A stretch of 64,000 nt of DNA, taken from positions 49,245,784-49,309,783 of the forward strand of contig CM023457.1 in NCBI GenBank assembly GCA_013339765.2, given 5' to 3'. Below, one piece after another: positions 55,501 through 62,351 of this stretch (the stretch's first letter is position 1; every line of letters starts with the position of its first letter). The notes beneath the pieces were generated by a model, which saw only the letters and a list, made by a program, of their open reading frames with translations, was not told where the DNA came from and did no database searches. Source of the stretch: Haemaphysalis longicornis (lineage: Eukaryota; Arthropoda; Arachnida; Ixodida; Ixodidae). The translations under genes and the position numbers were made by a program.

Positions 55501-57241
55501 CTTTATAGTGAGCACATTTATATATGTCTGGAGCACTGAAAAAGACAGCAAAAACAAAACTGAACTCAGCGGCGCCGTTTACAACCGCAATTTCGTCATC
55601 TGTTCAGGTAGGTATTACGAAATATGTTTTCTCGATTAAAAAATAAAACGGTTCCACTGCCGGCCCCTCCCTGCTTGTGAAGCCATGATGTTGAAGGCAA
55701 CTTTGGTATTAATAATGTTCCCTAAAAAAAGTAATGCTCAACTTGGACAAGGGTGCTGAGTTCGAAGCCCATATGAGTGAGTGAATAAACTTCCCTTGCC
55801 AACATCTGTGCAATTTCTGGGCCGAGGAGGCAGCTGCATTGAGGAAGCGGTGCGACCTTTCAGACAGGAATCTATGGAGCGAAGTTGTGTGAGTAAATGA
55901 AATGAATCGATTTATTAAAACAAACAAACAACAAAAAAAAAAAACAACAACAAAAAAAAAAAAAAAATAAAATAAATAAATAAATAGGTCAGGAAATAAA
56001 CAAACGAAGGGGTCGCTTTCAACTATGCGCCTAAACGTCGGTAATTTGCGTGGGAAAAGGTGCGTATACTTATAGAATCACGTCCCTTTTATAAAAAGCT
56101 AATTTCAAGCAATGTGCTCACAGAAAGAGCAGTAGGTTTACTACAGCCACGGCCAAGAACTTTTCCTGTAAACCTCGTATTAGTGACAGGTAATTCCATT
56201 AACCGGGTACGGGGTGAAAAACAATTATTATTTAGTTTTGGGCTCAAAGCCGGCAGTACGCCATCGGATGCGCATTCCGCAATTGCTGACCGTATATTCT
56301 AGTTTTGTAGCTGATACAGGCCGAATTAATGTTTGGCAGGCGGCTGGGAGGATAGTCCTACTGAAGGTCTTGTTGTATTATTGTGACTTATGACTAGAGG
56401 CAGCATTTAAATTCATGATTCAATTCGCCGAGACTTCGCCTAGGCTGATGACTTCGCGAAACTGTGGGCTCCACTGAAGCGAGAGAACCACTGTTGCCGA
56501 CTTATGAAGTTAGAGCAAGGCTTGCACATAGGGTCGAGCCTGCGAGAAAGATGGACGAGATGACGCAAGGGCTCTAGTACGACTATATAGCCACGGCGGT
56601 TCGGGAATCGAACCCGCCACCTCATTCGTTTCAGCGCACCGGCTACCCCAAGCCTCCGGGACTGGCACTCTGAGCTTGTGACGTCCGGGCATATTTTTAC
56701 AGGAGCCTTAGTGCCGCATACGGACATCTTCCGAGCTTCTAGCTCCGCGCACCGCGTCTCCTCATGCTGGCTTTGTTGCACGACACAAGTGCCATGCGAA
56801 GAAGCACGCCGCGTGTAACGGTTTCGCGCCATGAGCTTACGGACACCGCCTGCAAGCATCATGAAATATACAGCGTTGAAGCACGTTTAAGACCGCAAGG
56901 GACTGGCGGAAGCTGGAGTCGCTTTGAGCGGATAGTGGCTCTTGCAGCATCGCAGTCTTGATGACCAAATGGTATGATTGCCGTGAAAGTTGGCGGAAGC
57001 AGGTTTCGCTGTAGCGGAACTTCGCTGTACCGAATGCACGGCACGGCGTATACGCACTCACCGCACACGGGAAGCGTGCCGGACCAGGTGCCGTTGGTGA
57101 GGCACTGTCGCGTGCTGTGCCCGAGCAGGTTGAAGCCGGAGTCGCACGAGTACGCCACGCTCTGGCCCGGCTCGTACGAGTCCCGGATCAGGCTGATGCG
57201 CCCGTACGCCGGCCGGCCAGGAAAGCCGCACGGCTGCACCG
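31238..57241 (-). CDS. Furrowed/selectin-like receptor with sushi and FTP domains (eleven visible exons, 5' end outside)
   Basis: Exons from 5' to 3': 57241-57062, 54870-54682, 52585-52496, 50710-50582, 49989-49822, 45251-45063, 42789-42601, 40790-40722, 34943-34871, 33038-32457 and 31505-31238. All have GT-AG ends and all junctions keep phase. The visible 707 residues are: sushi (1-60), FTP fucolectin-type domain (61-196), three sushi domains (197-252, 253-315, 316-378), stalk (379-401), transmembrane helix (402-425) and cytoplasmic tail (426-707). Each sushi has four Cys and the conserved Trp. FTP is marked by NALDG, WWRVDLG and LCEVEIYVL. Sequons NGT, NDT, NVS and NST are present. This mix is, from memory, that of Drosophila Furrowed, a selectin-like adhesion protein. 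A C-type lectin domain, if present, is upstream. Membership is firm; one-to-one orthology is inference. Confidence 0.85.
31506..32456 (-). other. Receptor intron with CAGGGAG element
   Basis: The AT-rich intron holds a 172 bp TIR element (32204-32375). Nothing else seen. Confidence 0.6.
32204..32375. mobile_element. AT-rich MITE, CAGGGAGTATAC family
   Basis: CAGGGAGTATACGCACTATA and TATAGTGTGCATACTCCCTG are inverted ends of a 172 bp element made mostly of TATA/TAGT steps. Confidence 0.7.
32457..33038 (-). CDS. Receptor exon: main cytoplasmic tail
   Basis: The acceptor GGATCCAG ends at 33039 and donor GTGAGT starts at 32456. The 194-residue stretch is low-complexity with His/Asn runs, and carries GTIYQNEDFYMEIPL, ENIYEEIAL and PALYAKVDF as tyrosine motifs, plus an acidic patch TGDDDDDYDGRGDDERE. 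Confidence 0.88.
33039..34870 (-). other. Receptor intron with piggyBac-type element
   Basis: It contains a TTAACCC-bounded element (33746-34643). A T run lies at 34011-34027. No exon seen. Confidence 0.6.
33746..34643. mobile_element. piggyBac-type MITE
   Basis: TTAA (33742) precedes CCCTTTCGATGTC and GACAGTGAAAGGG is followed by TTGA, a one-base-off TTAA. TTAA-CCC...GGG-TTAA is the piggyBac signature. The inside repeats TGTCACTGACGTAC twice near the left end. Confidence 0.6.
34871..34943 (-). CDS. Receptor exon: transmembrane helix
   Basis: The acceptor ATTTCAG ends at 34944 and donor GTAAGC starts at 34870. It reads MVTAIIAIVFLFILSMCILL, then ILKK. Entry is phase 1 and exit phase 2; the next exon continues with basic residues (RNYFSRAK), as expected for a type I protein. 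Confidence 0.88.
35695..35817. mobile_element. Partial AT-rich MITE, CAGGGAG family
   Basis: Shares ATACTATATGATCTATAG and GTGTATACTCCCTGTCTACG with the element at 32204, whose left terminus it lacks. Confidence 0.6.
36880..36914 (+). repeat. TTTA microsatellite
   Basis: About eight TTTA units without interruption. Confidence 0.9.
37599..37830 (+). pseudogene. piggyBac-type transposase remnant
   Basis: The frame IAEYSQFIGSLDKLNFLML, then KCPLRVISHFIGFAATTGW, resembles the YNxxMGGVDxxDxxxxxYR...RKWxxRxxxHxxDxAxxNxW segment of piggyBac transposases. GGVD has become GSLD, so the copy is dead. Confidence 0.5.
39684..39907 (-). mobile_element. tRNA-derived SINE, reverse copy
   Basis: It reads as the reverse complement of the same family, from the ATTGATTGATTGTAGGGTTT tail to the tRNA-like head. 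It lies in a receptor intron. Confidence 0.82.
40722..40790 (-). CDS. Receptor exon: 23-residue juxtamembrane stalk
   Basis: The acceptor TTCTCCCAG ends at 40791 and donor GTGAGT starts at 40721. It encodes REMKQKLKKQLPGAVSDTNS then TLT, and fits in phase 1-1 between sushi 4 and the membrane exon. Sushi 4 also joins the membrane exon directly in phase, so this exon could be alternative. Confidence 0.7.
40791..42600 (-). other. Receptor intron with foldback
   Basis: It holds the inverted-repeat element at 41350-41749 and otherwise AT-rich sequence. Confidence 0.6.
41350..41749. mobile_element. Foldback element with ~70-base arms
   Basis: TACATAATAAAGAAGACGCC and, at the right, its inverse with TGACCACAAG; arms include CAATGACGTTTC and GAAACGTCATTG. 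The core of about 230 bases has no credible gene. Confidence 0.75.
42601..42789 (-). CDS. Receptor exon: sushi domain 4
   Basis: The acceptor CTTGCAG ends at 42790 and donor GTACGT starts at 42600. It reads VTCEMPGFEVDGGTYTLLNV, then STNYGDLAELNCHLGYERQG, then GPTTIVCQEDGTWSSPQASC. It has a sequon NVS. Phase is 1-1. Confidence 0.92.
43031..43135 (+). mobile_element. LINE-like 3' tail, copy 2 with CCT expansion
   Basis: ATCATCAC is followed by a pure CCT tract (43040-43073), then TAAGCCCCATGCAGGACAAA and CCTCTCCCAT as in the other copies. Confidence 0.5.
43553..43589 (+). repeat. TG microsatellite
   Basis: About 18 TG units. Confidence 0.95.
44838..44959. repeat. Foldback hairpin
   Basis: CCCAAGAGAAAATGGCAGCT pairs with AGCTGCCATTTTCTCTTGGG, and the arms continue to near the centre at about 44898. 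Confidence 0.85.
45063..45251 (-). CDS. Receptor exon: sushi domain 3
   Basis: The acceptor TGTGCAG ends at 45252. It reads EAACPSLGPLDNGKVAVRGT, then SNGRTVQGSQLIYTCDPGYT, then LEGNDTRTCLEDARWGGQQP before HC. The donor GTCTGT is weaker than its neighbours. Phase is 1-1. Confidence 0.92.
45848..45925 (-). repeat. tRNA-like SINE head, second family
   Basis: On the - strand it has CGCAGTTGGTAAAG and CCCGGTTCGAATCCTTGCA, an A/B box pair about 40 bases apart, without a closing acceptor stem. Confidence 0.45.
46958..47995. mobile_element. TA-flanked pogo/Tc-like element
   Basis: The ends CACTCAAAGTTCGTTGTAAC and GCAACGAGGTTTGAGTG are inverted and flanked by TA. The interior has repeated GATGTAACG-type motifs and a nested foldback at 47137-47283. 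No open transposase frame. Confidence 0.6.
47137..47283. repeat. Foldback hairpin nested in a pogo-like element
   Basis: GAAGTTGAGCAGCGCAGGGA and TCCCTGCGCTGTTCAACTTC pair; the arms also share GACAAACACGGG and CCCGTGTTTGTC. Loop is near 47205. Confidence 0.85.
48424..49343. mobile_element. TTAA-flanked MITE, ACTGAAGTGA family
   Basis: TTAA at 48420 and 49344 flank AGGGGTACTGAAGTGATTTG and AATTCACTTCAGTGTCCCT, imperfect inverted repeats. No coding content. Confidence 0.75.
49822..49989 (-). CDS. Receptor exon: sushi domain 2
   Basis: The acceptor AATGCAG ends at 49990 and donor GTAAGT starts at 49821. It reads EKYQCGDPEKPPKSYTVPLS, then AQEMEYRCVSGYKLSGPSVR, then TCLETGQWSAAAPRC. Phase is 1-1. 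Confidence 0.92.
50582..50710 (-). CDS. Receptor exon: FTP domain, C-terminal part
   Basis: The acceptor CTAACAG ends at 50711 and donor GTGAGA starts at 50581. It reads TQTVVLMCDEGKGIVGQYID, then IIDKRKDPDHFSLCEVEIYV. GQYIDI and LCEVEIYV are the closing FTP motifs. Phase is 1-1. Confidence 0.88.
50711..52495 (-). other. Receptor intron with interrupted LINE tail
   Basis: It has a LINE-tail copy in two pieces (50819-51026 and 51385-51480), separated by a homopolymer-rich insert. Short tandem similarities follow at 52000-52300. Confidence 0.5.
50819..51480 (+). mobile_element. LINE-like 3' tail, copy 3, interrupted
   Basis: The left part (50819-51026) and right part (51385-51480) match copy 1 in order. 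About 360 bases separate them where copy 1 has none. Confidence 0.5.
52496..52585 (-). CDS. Receptor exon: FTP domain, middle part
   Basis: The acceptor CTTGCAG ends at 52586 and donor GTGAGT starts at 52495. It reads SSRQDLEVRVVSYEGNKATF, then NRCAAFSGKF. LEVRV aligns with the FEIRVG strand of FTP domains. Phase is 1-1. Confidence 0.85.
52649..53458 (+). mobile_element. hAT-type element with transposase C-terminal fragment
   Basis: The termini TAGGGTTG and CAACCCTG are inverted, and TATATAAC/TATATAAT flank it as a 7-of-8 match target duplication. Inside, two frames hold ASELIEYWNDSTTRNLRLSN and CVVERTFSQLRYVQRSDRPR then KTDKLRKQIA, the C-terminal dimerisation part of hAT transposases. A frameshift near 52925 breaks it. 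Confidence 0.7.
53403..53419 (+). repeat. C homopolymer
   Basis: 17 consecutive C inside the hAT-type element. Confidence 0.9.
54682..54870 (-). CDS. Receptor exon: FTP domain, N-terminal part
   Basis: The acceptor GTGCGCAG ends at 54871 and donor GTGAGT starts at 54681. It contains PPVNALDGSKTSCFYTTYQ and WWRVDLGAAYHVLSVALTVP, the standard opening of an FTP/F5-8-type galactose-binding fold. Phase is 1-1. Confidence 0.9.
54892..55503. mobile_element. pogo-like MITE (CGAACCTCGTT ends)
   Basis: Left CAGCCGAACCTCGTT and right AACGAGGTTCAACTT are inverted; the inside has TTCGTTATACCCGATATTCG and TTCGCTATAGACGACAATTC near the two ends. No coding content. Confidence 0.55.
56580..56665 (-). repeat. 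tRNA-like SINE head, third family
   Basis: On the - strand it shows GGGTAGCCGGTGCGCTGAAA followed by GGCGGGTTCGATTCCCGAA. The B box is perfect. No tRNA cloverleaf closes. Confidence 0.5.
57062..57241 (-). CDS. Receptor exon: sushi domain 1
   Basis: The acceptor TTCGCAG ends at 57242 and donor GTGAGT starts at 57061. It reads CGFPGRPAYGRISLIRDSYE, then PGQSVAYSCDSGFNLLGHST, then RQCLTNGTWSGTLPVC. Phase is 1-1, typical of a shuffled sushi exon. Confidence 0.93.
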
Positions 57242-57252
57242 CTGCGAATGAA

Positions 57253-57256
<4 letters not shown>

Positions 57257-57287
<31 letters not shown>
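57257..57287 (+). repeat. GA microsatellite
   Basis: About 15 AG units, starting 16 bases upstream of sushi exon 1 and forming its polypyrimidine-like tract on the - strand. Confidence 0.9.
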
Positions 57288-57289
<2 letters not shown>

Positions 57290-57416
57290 AATCTTTAATG
57301 AGTCTGGCGATGTCAGCAGAGCTAACCGCCTGGCTGGCTACGCAGATGAATGCTGTTACAATGATGATTCAATGATGAAGAGGAACACATGATTTGAAAC
57401 TATTTACAAAGTCTGA

Positions 57417-57770
57417 TCAGGCTTGTGGCTTTAGATAGGCCAGTAAAGCTTTTGTGGCACGAAAGGCACGTTTGGAAGAATTCCAGGGACCTATATGTCT
57501 CTCAGTTCTAGCCCTACGGAGAGCGGCCGCCCAGTGACACTGCAAGGCACACTCTTTGCGTACTAAATCGCGCACAGTCACAAATGAGGTGTTGCAGATC
57601 TTCACGACGACCAACAAACTGCTGGGCACAGAGGCGAGTGGACTGATTGATTTGTAGCAGTAGTATCGCGTGTAGGCGACGTTCAAAACCGCATGCGGTG
57701 GAGTACTGAGAAACTCTTCGTAATGCAGTACTATATATCGAGACGGGCGACAACAAAACGGCAAATTTCA
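57417..57770 (-). pseudogene. LINE ORF2 C-terminal remnant, frameshifted
   Basis: One frame reads REDLQHLICDCARFSTQRV and a second continues RHIGPWNSSKRAFRATKALL. The Cys-containing EDLxHLxCxCxRF motif followed by a GPW...KALLxxL end is the usual close of these LINE proteins. Confidence 0.6.
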
Positions 57771-58489
57771 GGGCATTGGGTCACAAGAATTGAGAAGGCG
57801 TCGAGAGAAGCGAGTAATATATAGCTGCTGTCTTTTCGTCCGAGTACGTTCAACATAGAAGGATCGGCAATAGGACTAGTTGGTGGTTGTTCTGGCTAAC
57901 ATCTTGAAGTAGGGCAAACCCGACATGGACACAAAAAGAAGAAATTGGAATAAATGCTCTTTCGCGACCCCGACAATGCGCTCGCGTTCTCGCAAGCGTG
58001 TGGAATATATATTAAGCTTTCCGCCCCCATCCGCCGAGGTATGTCGGAAAAGCGTCGGTGACGGACCCAGGGCAAGTCTGTCGAAATAATTTTCCGCGCC
58101 TCTTAATCTCATTGCGCGGATCTGAAATTGACTACAATTGACCACCACTGTCGTATACAACTGTTACACGTCACCTTACTTTCATTTATTAAAAATTAAT
58201 GTATTATACGTACAATATATATCCATTGCATACGAGTTCACGCGCGTATAGAATGGTATTTATGCGCTTATTTTAATGTGTATATGTGTACATTTTTTCT
58301 TTGCGGTCTTTTTATTCACGGAAAGGATGTATGTCTGGTTCCGTTTCCGCGCCCTACTACAACAGATCGAATTTTTAACACTTCATTCTTTGATCCTTCA
58401 GGCTGAGGTGAACCAATTTTATATCAACATTTATTTTGATTTTACGGGAATCCAGAAGTATACATTTTAATTCTTCCAAGTGCGTACCC

Positions 58490-58493
<4 letters not shown>

Positions 58494-58525
<32 letters not shown>

Positions 58526-58529
58526 AGAA

Positions 58530-58560
<31 letters not shown>
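58494..58560 (+). repeat. GAAA microsatellite
   Basis: About 16 GAAA units with one short interruption. Confidence 0.95.
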
Positions 58561-58562
<2 letters not shown>

Positions 58563-58902
58563 CCCGCCATCCCACGACCGCCTTCTAAGGTGACAGTTAA
58601 GCCTAAACGCTGCGTGTCCCGTATTTCACCCTCACCAAAACCGCGGAATCAGTTTCTGCCAGCCCCTGTGCCCACGTCGTCCTCGCGTCGAGTGTTGTGC
58701 TGGCTTTCTTACGCAGCGGCAGCGCTGTGTGGGGTAGCCCTCTTGGGGGGGATTGCGAGGAACGCCGATTGTCCGCGCACGTGACCGTGACGTTCCAATC
58801 TAGCGCGCGCTTTTCGCGGGCCATGCTTTCCCGCCATTACAGGGCGCGAATTGCTTCCCATTGCGGCGATGATTGCAGCCGGCTCGCAGTTCGAGACGAA
58901 TC

Positions 58903-59048
58903 AATGAGCGTCCCCCGCTCGTGGTACGGCCTCTTGTTGCGCCCGCTGTCGAGGCCGAGCATCTACTCGAAGAACGGGCTCGCTCAAGTCAAGGACGTCC
59001 GCGCTCTCGACATCCAAGACGCGATGTGCAACGGTCCTCTCATCGGGT
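58903..59048 (+). CDS. Doubtful first exon in a CpG-rich patch
   Basis: ATG at 58903 opens SMSVPRSWYGLLLRPLSRPS without its first residue, then IYSKNGLAQVKDVRALDIQD, then AMCNGPLIG. A consensus donor GTGAGG overlaps the in-frame TGA. Codons are GC-rich and coding-like. No partner exon was found downstream, so it may be a first exon of a gene that continues beyond the window, or chance. Confidence 0.25.
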
Positions 59049-59471
59049 GAGGCAAGCCGCCCAAGCCGCTACGGCCGAAGTTGAATATAGAAAAAAAAAC
59101 TACATTCGCTGTGCCTGTAACAGTGATGGAATGTTTACTCAGCAATTTAGCTCAAATGATGATTTGAAGTATCATTATTTGAAGTAGTATCATCAAATGT
59201 AAAGTAGTGAAGCCATTTCAGAAAAAAAAAGAAAACGATGTTTCGTGAAACAGAACCATCCCAGAAAAGCAATGTTTCCCACAGAAAAAGGTTTCCTCTA
59301 ATACGAATCTTGCAAAAATATCCGGGATGACTATTTGCAGAATTTTGCGTAATTTCTCGCCAAATGTTGATGATGGCCATAGAGAGACAGACCTACCTCT
59401 GTTCAGGTGGTAGAGCCATCTGCCAAACGTGACATCACACGCAAAGCAAGGCCTCACCTTCAGCCTTCAAT

Positions 59472-59982
59472 TACCGTATTTTCGCGCGTATAAGCCACCC
59501 CTGTATATAATCCGCACCCCCACTTTCAGCCGCCGAAAAGAAAAAAAAAATCCTCGCGTATTGCCCGCACATTTGATACGGAAAGGTGCACCAAAGCTTC
59601 TGCTCAGAACACATCACATATATGTAGACAGAAAAAGCGTATATTTAGCAACTAGAATACACTGACTGCAAGGCGAAAGTCACAATTACTCAGTGTCACT
59701 GCTCGCTAGAGTATCACTTGAGCCTACACAAAGTCATCTTCATTTCCATCCATGTTGTTTGTGTTTTTTTTCTTGTTTTCGACTTTGTTTTTCCTACCTT
59801 GTCTGTATGTTTTGCGCAATCGCTGCCATGGAAGGCTTAGTGAGTGTGAGCTTAGTGAGTTAGTGAGCTTCACGGCACAACGCGCATTGCCGTGAAGCTG
59901 CGCTAAAGGAAAACCCCGCGTATTATCCGCATCCCTACTTTTCGCATTTTTGGTGCGGGTTCATACGCGCGAAAATACGGAT
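59472..59982. mobile_element. TIR element, GTATAACCCGC family, copy D
   Basis: Starts TACCGTATTTTCGCGCGTAT and ends CATACGCGCGAAAATACGGA. It is the longest copy, with extra central sequence. Confidence 0.7.
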
Positions 59983-60140
59983 ACGTGTTCAAAAAGGCTT
60001 TGCATAACAACTACCTGCCAAAGAAGTGTGCCGAAAAACTGCACTTGCTTTAACGCACTTGCAAACTGGCATGCAATTGTGTAAGCTACACCTGCTGCTA
60101 TAAACGCGGCTGCAGGAATTTAAAAGAATATATATCGTAT

Positions 60141-60203
60141 GAGAGGATAACAACCGGCCAGCGTGTCTAAAGAGGATAACAGCCGGCCAGCGTGTCTAAA
60201 GAA
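60141..60203 (+). repeat. Tandem duplication, ~31-base unit
   Basis: GAGGATAACAACCGGCCAGC and GAGGATAACAGCCGGCCAGC, each followed by GTGTCTAAAG, are adjacent and nearly identical. Confidence 0.85.
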
Positions 60204-60229
60204 ATGACAAAGACCCGATATCGCCAATT

Positions 60230-60430
60230 ATTTTTTAATAGTAATACACCCTATAGCCCTCGCTATAACAAAGTCATAGGGACAAGAAACTAGCTTCGTT
60301 ATAAACGCTACTTCGTTAAAACGGGTACTATTTCCTCCGTATGCACTGCAGTAGGGACAACGAAACACTTCGAAGAAAGCAAGATTTCGAACGAAGCGAA
60401 TTCGTTATAACGAGTGTTTAGTGTGTACGT
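60230..60430. mobile_element. Partial pogo-like element
   Basis: It carries GCTTCGTTATAAACGC and ATTCGTTATAACGAGTGTTT, resembling the ends of the element at 54892. Only the right end looks complete. Confidence 0.35.
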
Positions 60431-62279
60431 GTGTTGCGACCCCGCGTTTGTCGCTTGGAACGAATCCGTACGCGAAGACATGACAGCGATTTCTTTTTCC
60501 AACGATACCACGGTAACATTTCAAGTTTCGGCAGTACAAAGGACTCAACCCGTACACGATCCCGCGGTTACGTCATTTCGTCAGATTAAAGCGTCCTCTC
60601 CAGCCCGCGCATGTGGCAACAACGCGCGTATACACATAGGAGCCACTGCATCGGAGGCGCGTACACACGCACGAGAGCGTACACCGAACGCCATTGTGAG
60701 TAGGCCGCAGCAGCTGCGAGGTTGGGACCACCACGGCTGCGTTATAGTAGCATCGGAGGCGGCCGATGTCAAGGGCCCGCACGGCCCAGATTCCGCGCAC
60801 GTCTCTCCTCCCCCCATTCTATGTGATGCGGGCGCGAAAGTGCGAGCGGGCCGACAGTTGCGACGACGGGCTCTGCGCCCGCTTGGCGCAGAACAATGCG
60901 GCGGCGGAGGTTGCGCGCGCTATCGCGCCCGTATGCTGCTGCGCGCATGTGCGCGCGCGAGGCACCGGCCGCTCTTGTAACCGGCTTGTTTTGTCGGCCT
61001 TGCCCCGGCCACACGGGCCTTGGAGGCCTTATGATAACACTGTAGCGGAGTCGTCCGCGCAGTGCTGGCTTGAAGGTGTCTTGCTATAGCCGATAGTCAT
61101 TGAAAAGTTTAGCTGCCAATTTCTTCATTTAGCAACACTGAAATGGCCACGGCCATTGCCGAAGCGCCACAAAAATGGCGCGGTTTCTGCCACTGCGGCC
61201 GCACGCCGAAGAACAAAAATAACACCGGCGTGCGTCGCCTGCTCCGTTTCAACCCGATTCTCAACGGTGGTGCCAACAGAGTTGTTATTCATCGCACTCA
61301 CATTTGAGTCGAGGCATTAATTTGCGTTCGGCGGGCTAGAGGTTGGAATGTCCAACCAATATCATGCGCTTAGCACGGACACGGACAAGTACCGCCATCT
61401 CGCGGAGCCCGACGTAACCAGTGACGGTGCATTCACATGGTTGCCTGCATGCGCGCCTCGCTATTGAATACCGGCCATAGTGTTACTAGCTGAGAGTGAA
61501 GGAACTCTAGTGGTCCCAAGAAAAGGTTCAAGTGAACCATACCGAAAAAAAATACTCAAAACGTGGTATTGACATATCCCACAAAAATTATGAGCCTGCC
61601 ATAGACCTTTTCAGCTTTATGGCACTGGTAGCAACTGTTTTATCACTGGGCTGTTACCCGGCTGTAGCGCCGATTTTATTGCCGGAGTCGACAGGATCAT
61701 CCAACAGCGCATGCGCAACGCTGTCCAGAACATGCCAAGCTGTTGTCGCGGTTTAAAGTTTGAAAATTCATATTGCTCGCGCTTAATTCTGGAACAGCGT
61801 CCATGTCTTTTCGTGTTCCTATATACAGGACCTTCATTCCGTATTTCTGAGCCTTCCTTTTCAATAAAAGACTGCAACAACACCAAGAACGACAATTATG
61901 CAGTTTCCGCAGCACGCTTTGAGCTGGGAGCTCGTTTCAATGTTTTCCGCTTGCGTATAAGGCTACCGAGTCATACGTGAGCGCGATACCTGCGGTACAA
62001 TTACAGTGAAGTCGCTAGAGCAGAACGCCCGAAAAAATGGCTCCTGACCTGACGTTAGATGCGGGGATCTGTCGCGGGATGTATAAAAGACCTCCACGTT
62101 TGGACGCGCAAGGAGGTCGGGTGACCTCGGCACAAACGTTTAAAAAGATGCACGCACAACGGAATTACAATGAAGACCCGGAGAGTGAAACTTAATAGCC
62201 GAGAGCCACTCAGCTTGGCAGAAAAAGGAACAATACGTCTCGCTCCTTACAAGGACTTTGTTCCACATAGGAATGGTTA

Positions 62280-62351
62280 GGAGTGAGTGAGTGAGTGAGT
62301 GAGTGAGTGAGTGAGTGAGTGAGTGAGTGAGTGAGTGAGTGAGTGAGTGAG
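62280..62351 (+). repeat. GAGT microsatellite
   Basis: About 18 perfect GAGT units, the longest microsatellite in the window. Confidence 0.95.

Larger units (their letters stand above)
54871..57061 (-). other. Receptor intron with pogo-like element and SINE head
   Basis: It holds a TIR element (54892-55503) starting 21 bases from the FTP exon, an A-rich tract (55930-55990) and a - strand tRNA-like SINE (about 56580-56665). Confidence 0.55.

Noticed and set aside
60414..60980. 188-codon + strand frame
   Set aside because: It spans a pogo-like end and a CpG-rich patch, with no domain and a start codon inside the repeat.
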